Assembly (NCBI GenBank): GCA_949128115.1
Contig: OX421967.1
Coordinates: forward strand, 8,670,070-8,734,069
Direction: 5' to 3'
From: Anaspis maculata
Taxonomy: Eukaryota; Arthropoda; Insecta; Coleoptera; Scraptiidae
Length of the DNA stretch: 64,000 nucleotides
The notes beneath the pieces were generated by a model that saw only the letters and a list, made by a program, of their open reading frames with translations, ran no database searches and was not told the origin of the DNA. A program made the translations under genes and the position numbers. Below are positions 58,060 to 64,000 of the stretch, one piece after another. Position 1 is the first letter of the stretch; the number at the start of each line of letters is the position of its first letter.

Positions 58060-58968
58060 TCCGTCACTAATCTCGAGTGACCTATAAGTTGTGATCACGG
58101 AGTTTATTGCGAAGAAATTTGCACTTTTGCATGTTTAGCCTGATTTCTCGCTTGAATTTGGCCTGGACACCGTCACCTACCTCATCTCAACTTTAGTAAA
58201 TTGTCAATCTTTAAGCTATATTTCCATTTACATCAAGATTGTGTATCTAACACTAGAAAATTTCCACTATTCTACGTTAAGTTTACAACCCATCCAAGGA
58301 CGTCATGAGATAACGAGCCATTTGTCTGTTCACGGGGAGAGATAAGAAAAATTTGTTTGGTGAGCAGCATGAAGGAATTTCAATTCCAGACGCTCACAGT
58401 CCAAGTATAAACAGCAAGTATAGCTCAAAGATTGAGTTACAAATCGATGTGAAGTTGGCAACATGGCTCGAAACACAAGAAATTTGATCTGACTTGAAAT
58501 TTAAATTTCAAGCATTTTGATTGATGTTTATTCAGAACGAGCCAAGAATAGCACAATACTGATCGAGATTTCAAGTATGTATGGAAATATTCGCGCAAGG
58601 TCGTAATAAATCGTCGCGTAAATCGGGCATGAAATCCTTCATCACGTATTTATGGTAAGTTGATGGTAATTATTGCGGGGCGGTGCGGCACAGCAGCGTG
58701 AGGGTGTGGAGGAGTGGAGGGTCTGGATTAGTATACCATGTTTTCTGTTTGATTTTTATTGATTGCTTCCAGCTGTTGAATCTTTTCTACCCAACTCAAG
58801 CTTCTAATCCTCGTTCTAATCGCAATTGTTAAGTGGGGAAATCGGAACAACAAAATATTATTTGTACAAACAAACCGAGGCAGCAAGCGTTTAGTGAGAA
58901 AAGTTTTCAGTTTACAGCGGAGATATGTGTATTATTCAATTGAAGTAAATTGTCCTGCGCTTGCGATT
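58060..58968. other. No gene recognised
   Basis: Mixed composition; 58560-58760 is somewhat richer in CpG. No family or repeat match was seen. Confidence 0.4.
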
Positions 58969-58972
58969 GATA

Positions 58973-59092
58973 CCGTATGATCAAAAACTTTCCTCCTCTG
59001 GGTAGGCTGTGGTCTGGTCATTGGCAGGCAAACGATGCTGATCTTGGCCAGGCCACAGCCTGCCTAGAGGATGAAAATTTTTGATCATACTG
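58973..59092. mobile_element. Palindromic CCGTATGATC MITE, intact 120-bp copy
   Basis: The ends CCGTATGATCAAAAACTTTC and its inverted match to CATACTG enclose GGTAGGCTGTGG/CCACAGCCTGCC. TA flanks both sides (58971-58972 and 59093-59094). It shows the uninterrupted state of the copy at 23788-24080. Confidence 0.85.
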
Positions 59093-59098
59093 TATAAT

Positions 59099-60517
59099 GG
59101 ACAGGAAGATGGTGCCTCAAAACTAACGTCATAAGGTACATGATTCCAACCCTGTAGACCTAATGTGCGTTGATAAGGTTGTGAAAAATTTCTTTGTCTT
59201 TCATTTTAGTACGGGGGCTTTAGGCTGGTGGTATAGGCTTGTCAATTTTCGAATAATGTCCAAAATTTACGTCTAAGGTACATGAATGAAACCAACGGGC
59301 TTTTGTGTGGGAACATCGCCTAATCAAAAATCGGGTCATGAGACAACATTTTTGGGGGCTCTCGGTCCATAAGACAAGTTTGAAATTTTCAAAAAGGGCC
59401 AGAGTTTACCTTCTCCTGTAGACTTCTCCTTTGGCATAATTTTAGGAATGAAAAACCATTCTCACATGAATTTTCACGTAGGTTTCGAATCTGTCCACAA
59501 TAATTTTTAATGGTACATCGCTTACGGGGTGCAACATCGAAAAATTTTTCTCAAAACGTACATCCTGTATTTCAACATGAAAATCGATTTCGTCTTCCAT
59601 CCTGATTCAAAATATATATCACACTTAGGGGTTAGTCGACAGAACGCCTGTGAAAAAATTGATGAATTTTAGTCCTTTTTAGAAAGTTTTAAACTTGTCT
59701 CATGGGTCGAAAGCCCCCAGCGAAAAATGTTGTCTGACGACCAGACTTCGATGAAGAGATGTTCCCACACAAAATCCAGTTGGTTTCTTCCATGTACCTT
59801 ATGACGTAAATTTTTGGCCATTTTTTCGAAAATTGACAAGCTCATACCAGCCTAAAGTTCCCGGTCTGACATGTAAGACAAAGCAGTTTTTAACAACCTC
59901 ATCAACGCACATTAGACCTACAGAGTTAAAATCATGTACCTTATTGTCGGGAAGGGTTAGGTTGACCCTTCCTGACTTTCTTGGGGGCTGGTGATTGCAA
60001 GCAGGGTGGAAGGTTTGGAAGAGAACACGGTAAAGTTTTATATCGTTTTATCAACACACATTTTCATTTCACACCGCCACCCGAGACGACATGAAGATAA
60101 GCCCGAACACAATCCGCCGTATATCAATAAAGTGATAATAAAATGAACAATTAATTAATAATTTAGACGCCGACGGGCATAGCGGCCCGCCGCAATTACA
60201 AAAATGAATTCGATGAAGAGCTATGGATACTTCAAGATTTATAGGCAACGGGAGACATCGTAGACCAATCAGATTGATGCCCGTTTCCTGGTGCTGGTGA
60301 ACTCAGTACCACACGAGACATAAACTGCAAAGCGCATCGTTTGCAGTATCAGCATTTCCTGTGGCACCTTGTTCTTTTTGCTGAAGACGATTAATGATTT
60401 ATTATAATTTATACCTAATAAAATAATTCGTACTTAAGGGATGAGCCTTTCCCCTATGGCACTTCTGTCATATTCTTGACATTATGACGTAAGTTTTGAG
60501 GCACCAGCTCCCTGTCC
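59099..60517. mobile_element. Foldback element, copy 2, with a solo LTR in its right arm
   Basis: The left end GGACAGGAAGATGGTGCCTC and the right end GAGGCACCAGCTCCCTGTCC are inverted. The arms pair through ATGTGCGTTGAT/ATCAACGCACAT and TGGGAACATC/GATGTTCCCA. Without the LTR and one target copy the element is about 880 bp. It is related to 11960-12765. Confidence 0.85.
59945..60481. mobile_element. Solo LTR, TGTC...GACA, with TTAT target duplication
   Basis: The 537-bp unit starts TGTCGGGAAGGG and ends CTTGACA. It is flanked by TTAT at 59941-59944 and 60482-60485. It breaks the foldback arm exactly between the duplicated TTAT copies. AATAAA-type signals lie near 60417. Orientation and family (Gypsy or BEL) are not fixed. 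Confidence 0.85.
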
Positions 60518-60519
60518 AT

Positions 60520-61515
60520 CATCAAAGCATCAAATGTGAAGCAGTATGTTCTGATGAAAGCTTCATTGTTGAGAACATATCTCATTCTTTCAGCAACCAA
60601 ATTTTGAATTATTTCATTCGTTGGCTAATTATAAGAACCTGAACTGAAACGATCTCAGTTACTATCTTCATTTATCCATATCGGAAGAAATATTCCATCA
60701 AGTTCCAGAAGACTTCAAGCTTGATGATCAATAACGGTTTGGCAACGGCGACGAAGCTCTCCCGCTTGAGCGGGGGAATTACGATTCCAAAACAAAAATT
60801 AGCCTTGCCATATTATGTTGTATTAAAGCAGTACATTACGTTACCTGATGCCTTGGCGAATTTATACGCCATATACGGCCCGCGGAGGCTTAAAGCGGGT
60901 TAATGGAGAAAAAGAAGGCGCCGTGCACACCATATCCACCCGTCCCACCGTCCAAAGTATCGAATGGCCCTTTACCAAGAGCCGACATAGGGACGAGAAT
61001 CGCCGCGGGCCTTTTAAAAATGTTTTAATCTCGTATGGAGAAACATACATTAAAGTGCCCAGGAGCCCGGGTGGCCGGGCGCTGCATATTAGCCGGAACC
61101 GTAAAAAGATTATAAGGATTTCGGAAAAATACGACACGCGGATCCACTAATGCCCTCCGTATGTGCTCGTCCCTCCCTATATGTATCCGAAAGATCGTAG
61201 GTGTGTTTTTTCCGCAGTGGACTTTCATACACTCACACGTCGTATTTGCCTTTGAAATTTGCTTTCAGCTCGTGTGTATATATATCGCTGAAGGTATGAT
61301 TCGGTTTTGACCATCAGATTGATGGACGGCCGGGTCGGGCATCAGACGTGAAGCGCCAGAAAATAAATATGTAATTTTGTTACTTGGCTTCGCGTTTCCG
61401 CTCTATTTGCGGAAGCGAAGAGTCGGCAAAAAAAATTCTTTGATTGGATTTTGGGAAATGCCGCTCAAACGCTCCGAAAACTGCGAGTTTTAGAATCAAA
61501 GCGCCGGGCAAGCGC
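60520..61515. other. No gene recognised; CpG-rich segment
   Basis: 60730-61350 is CpG-richer and has no repeat match in the window. A 100-codon plus frame (60848-61150) has no recognised domain. Confidence 0.35.
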
Positions 61516-61519
61516 CGGT

Positions 61520-63577
61520 GAGTTCGCTCGAGTTTGGGAAGCAATTTCATTTCCAAGAACTGGTTTTTCATACGACTGATGAAGGCATACAGGTACACGA
61601 TCCAAAAGTTATAACTCAAGAGTGTCAGAGATTGCACAATCTCAAGAAGGACACGCTATATGCTGAAACAGACAACAACAACAACAACAACAACCGTCAA
61701 TGCCATAATGCACAGGCCAGACTCAAGAGCTAATAAAAAACACAGACTCCATGACGTCGACAACCGGTTGGTTCTGCGGACAGCTACATTTTTCGAGAAA
61801 CTGTGGATTCAAGTCCCATCAATGTGAACGATGCAAGAAAGTTGGGCACAAAGAAGGTTACTGTGGTGTAGCCAAGAGGAAGTTTGTGAGAGACGACACC
61901 TCAAGCTAAACCAAAGGTCAATATTATTGCAATCGTGAATCAGCTGGAATATTTGGAAAGAAAATTTGTCAAAGTTCAGTTTAATTCCACACCAGTCAAC
62001 CTGCAGCTTGACACGGGCTCAGACATTAGGGTCATTGCCGAGGACACCTGATTCAAGATCGGTCAGCCACCAGGAGCCGTACCAGAGCAGAAAGCAAGAA
62101 ATGCCTCTGGAAGCGAACTTCAACTTCAGTAGCAGTTCAGCTGTGAAGCTACCATTGGTCGAGTGTCAAGGGTCGTGAAATGTTTCGTCACTCCACAACC
62201 TAACCTCAACGTGCTTGAACCGAATTGAATCCATGTTATCAATCTGGAAGATTGAGCAATCAATTATTTGTGCAATAATGTGACAAAATTGACTTCAAAG
62301 GAACAGATTCTGAATCAATTTTCAGACATCTTCAAGCCTGATATGGGACTATGCACAAAAACCAAAACTTCTCTGGTGCTAGAGCCAGATAGTCATCCAG
62401 TTTTCCGAACTAGACGTTCGGTACCATATGCCGTGCTGCCGCAGCTGGATGAAGAGCTCCGGAGTCTGGAAGAAACAGGCATAATTGGAAAGGTTGGGTA
62501 CGCTGAATGAGCGGCACCGATAGTGGTTGTGAAGAGAAAAAGTGGAAAAATTAGGGTGTGCGCCGATTTCTTCACCGGCTTGAACAACTCTCTCGAATTA
62601 CACAGACACCCATTACCCCTGCCGGAAGCCATATTGGCAGGAGTGACTAACTGCTCAAACTTTGGTCAGATTGACCTGTCCGATGCATACTTACAGGTGG
62701 AGATCGAAGCTGAATCCAGAAAAAAAGTTACCATCAACACCCACAGGGGTTTATCAGTTCACGGGACTTCCAGCAGGAATCAAGTCGGCACCAGGAATAT
62801 TTTAACAAATTATGGATTCCATGACTGCAGGATTGTCGAAAACATACGCGTACATGGATGATATCATTGTTGGAGGTGAGAATGAAGAGGAGCACAACGC
62901 CAATTTGGCAGTATTACTTGAAAGAATACAGGAGCATGGGTTTCATTCACAAAAAGATAAATGTAAATTTGCAATGTCAAAAATTCGATTCTTGGGAAAT
63001 GTTGTCGACGAAAACGGACTTCGACCAGACCCTGGAAATATTCAAACCATAATCGACTTGCCTCCACCACATGATTCATCCACTCTTCGATCATTTCTGG
63101 GAGCCATCAACTATTACGGGAAGTACATACCTCAGCTCCATGACCTGCGCAAACCTCTGGACGGCCTGCTTAAGAAGAATACCATCTGGAATTGGTCGTG
63201 GCAATGTCAACACTTCTTTGAGAAGATCAGATTTATTCTTCAGTCCGACTCAGCTCTGACGCATTATAATCCGAAATTCGAGATCATCCTTGCGACGGAC
63301 GCTTCGAGACATGGAGTAGGAGCGTGTATCATGCATCGGTTCCAAGATGGAGATGTCGAAGCCATCTATCATGCGTCAAAATCATCAACTTTTGCAGAAT
63401 CAAATTACGGTCGAATTGAGAAAGAGGCATTAGCAATCATTTTTGGTGTTGTCGAATTCCACAAAATGATATACGGGGGATCATTCACTCTGCAAATTGA
63501 CCACAAGTCCTTGCTCACAATATTTGGTTCAAAGAAGGGAAAACCGGTCCACACCACCAATAGACTTCAAAGGTGAG
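61520..63577 (+). pseudogene. Ty3/Gypsy gag-pol (K02A2.6-like), truncated and broken
   Basis: A gag end (TQECQRLHNLKKDTLYAE) is followed in another frame by two zinc knuckles at about 61764-61860 (CGQLHFSRNC; CERCKKVGHKEGYC). Then come a protease DTGSD at about 62008 and RT from about 62270. RT shows RKSGKIRVCADF, DLSDAYLQVEIE, then AYMDDIIVGGENEEEHN with catalytic YMDD, and FLGAINYYGKYIPQL. RNase H shows ATDASRHGVGAC and IEKEALAIIFGV, then QIDHKSLLTIFG. RT to RNase H is open for 254 codons (62812-63576). Breaks are a TGA at about 62508 in place of a Trp and a frame change at about 62750. The reading is lost after 63577; integrase and LTRs are absent. Confidence 0.85.
61668..61692 (+). repeat. 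(CAA)n microsatellite in the gag relic
   Basis: Eight ACA/CAA trinucleotides encode an Asn run in the gag reading. Confidence 0.9.
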
Positions 63578-63579
63578 CA

Positions 63580-64000
63580 TTGACCTCACTTGCCTATTAG
63601 TACTAGCGGTAAGCAGCTAACTAGTGAAGAGTACTGCATTTCATGATACAAGCAACAGATTTGGTAGACGTAACCTCTGGAGAATTCTGAGCGATTTGAC
63701 CCGAAGTTCTTGGAAATCCTTTCAGGGAGAGCCGAGATATGTGGAGGGAGGAATGGAGATGGAATTATGAGGAATTATGAGGAGGAATTATGAGATGATT
63801 CTCCAGGGATCTGACTGGATAACAAATTTTCGGATCAATGCTAGCTACGACGTGCCGGGTGTGACATCGGTGTGGTGTTTCTTGGAACACCGGCAATAGC
63901 AGAAAATTCCAGTTTATGACAAGCTGTTCACCTAACTTTCCCTCACGTGCTCTTTTTGTTTTCAATTTTATCCTCATTTTTAAGAGAGATGGGTTTTCCA
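63580..64000. other. No gene recognised
   Basis: No continuation of the Gypsy integrase was recognised up to the window end. Confidence 0.4.

Overview
The window looks like repeat-dense nuclear DNA of an insect or another arthropod. There are no operons, no bacterial gene spacing, and almost no long open frames outside transposable elements. The element set points the same way: a Ty3/Gypsy errantivirus with a baculovirus F-like envelope gene, piggyBac and Tc1/mariner transposase relics, non-LTR retrotransposons, a tRNA-derived SINE and many foldback or TIR elements. Runs of TAGGTACCTAC-like sequence are also frequent. The order of insect cannot be fixed from sequence reading alone.

Layout: 0.3-1.3 kb degraded Gypsy pol; 2.2-3.2 kb piggyBac relic; 3.7 kb tRNA-SINE; 4.9-8.8 kb a palindrome, a foldback element with arms made of a 15-bp minisatellite, and a foldback MITE; 9.5-16.4 kb tandem and dispersed repeats with two CA microsatellites; 17-19 kb unassigned, CpG-richer DNA; 19-25 kb a repeat family carrying a TIR element and a 2.2-kb hAT-like element with an exact 8-bp target duplication; 26.4-27.3 kb a Gypsy fragment split by a MITE; 27.6-29.3 kb a minus-strand LINE; 29.3-37.1 kb the errantivirus; 38.9-43.7 kb a nearly complete plus-strand LINE split by a second copy of the 8-kb MITE; 44-47.5 kb repeats and two Tc1/mariner relics; 47.6-49.8 kb a large foldback element; 50-51.3 kb a minus-strand Gypsy relic; 51.6-51.9 kb the only convincing host-gene candidate, a signal-peptide-bearing exon; 52.3-58 kb a degenerate AGAAATC-type array with another tandem-repeat-armed foldback element inside; 59-60.5 kb a foldback element holding a perfect solo LTR; 61.5-63.6 kb a second Gypsy pol.

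The main discovery candidate is in the errantivirus. Its pol frame encodes, in order, protease, reverse transcriptase, RNase H, a complete TARG1/OARD1-like macro domain, an (L/V)PEPDDP heptad array and integrase. Macro domains of this type bind or remove ADP-ribose. Both residues that correspond to the TARG1 catalytic lysine and aspartate are present, in the same open frame as RT and integrase. The copy itself is defective: gag has one stop and one frame change, pol has one stop near its end, and no 5' LTR is present. The env frame is open throughout.

A second theme is nesting with readable empty sites. Three insertions interrupt a recognisable sequence so that removing the element plus one target copy restores the reading frame or the palindrome arm (42.07 kb, 26.65 kb, 59.94 kb). 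A fourth MITE, at 23.83 kb, has a diverged 8-bp duplication and can be compared with an uninterrupted copy of its host MITE at 58.97 kb. These give clean element boundaries. Calls rest on reading translations and repeats by eye; no database search was possible.
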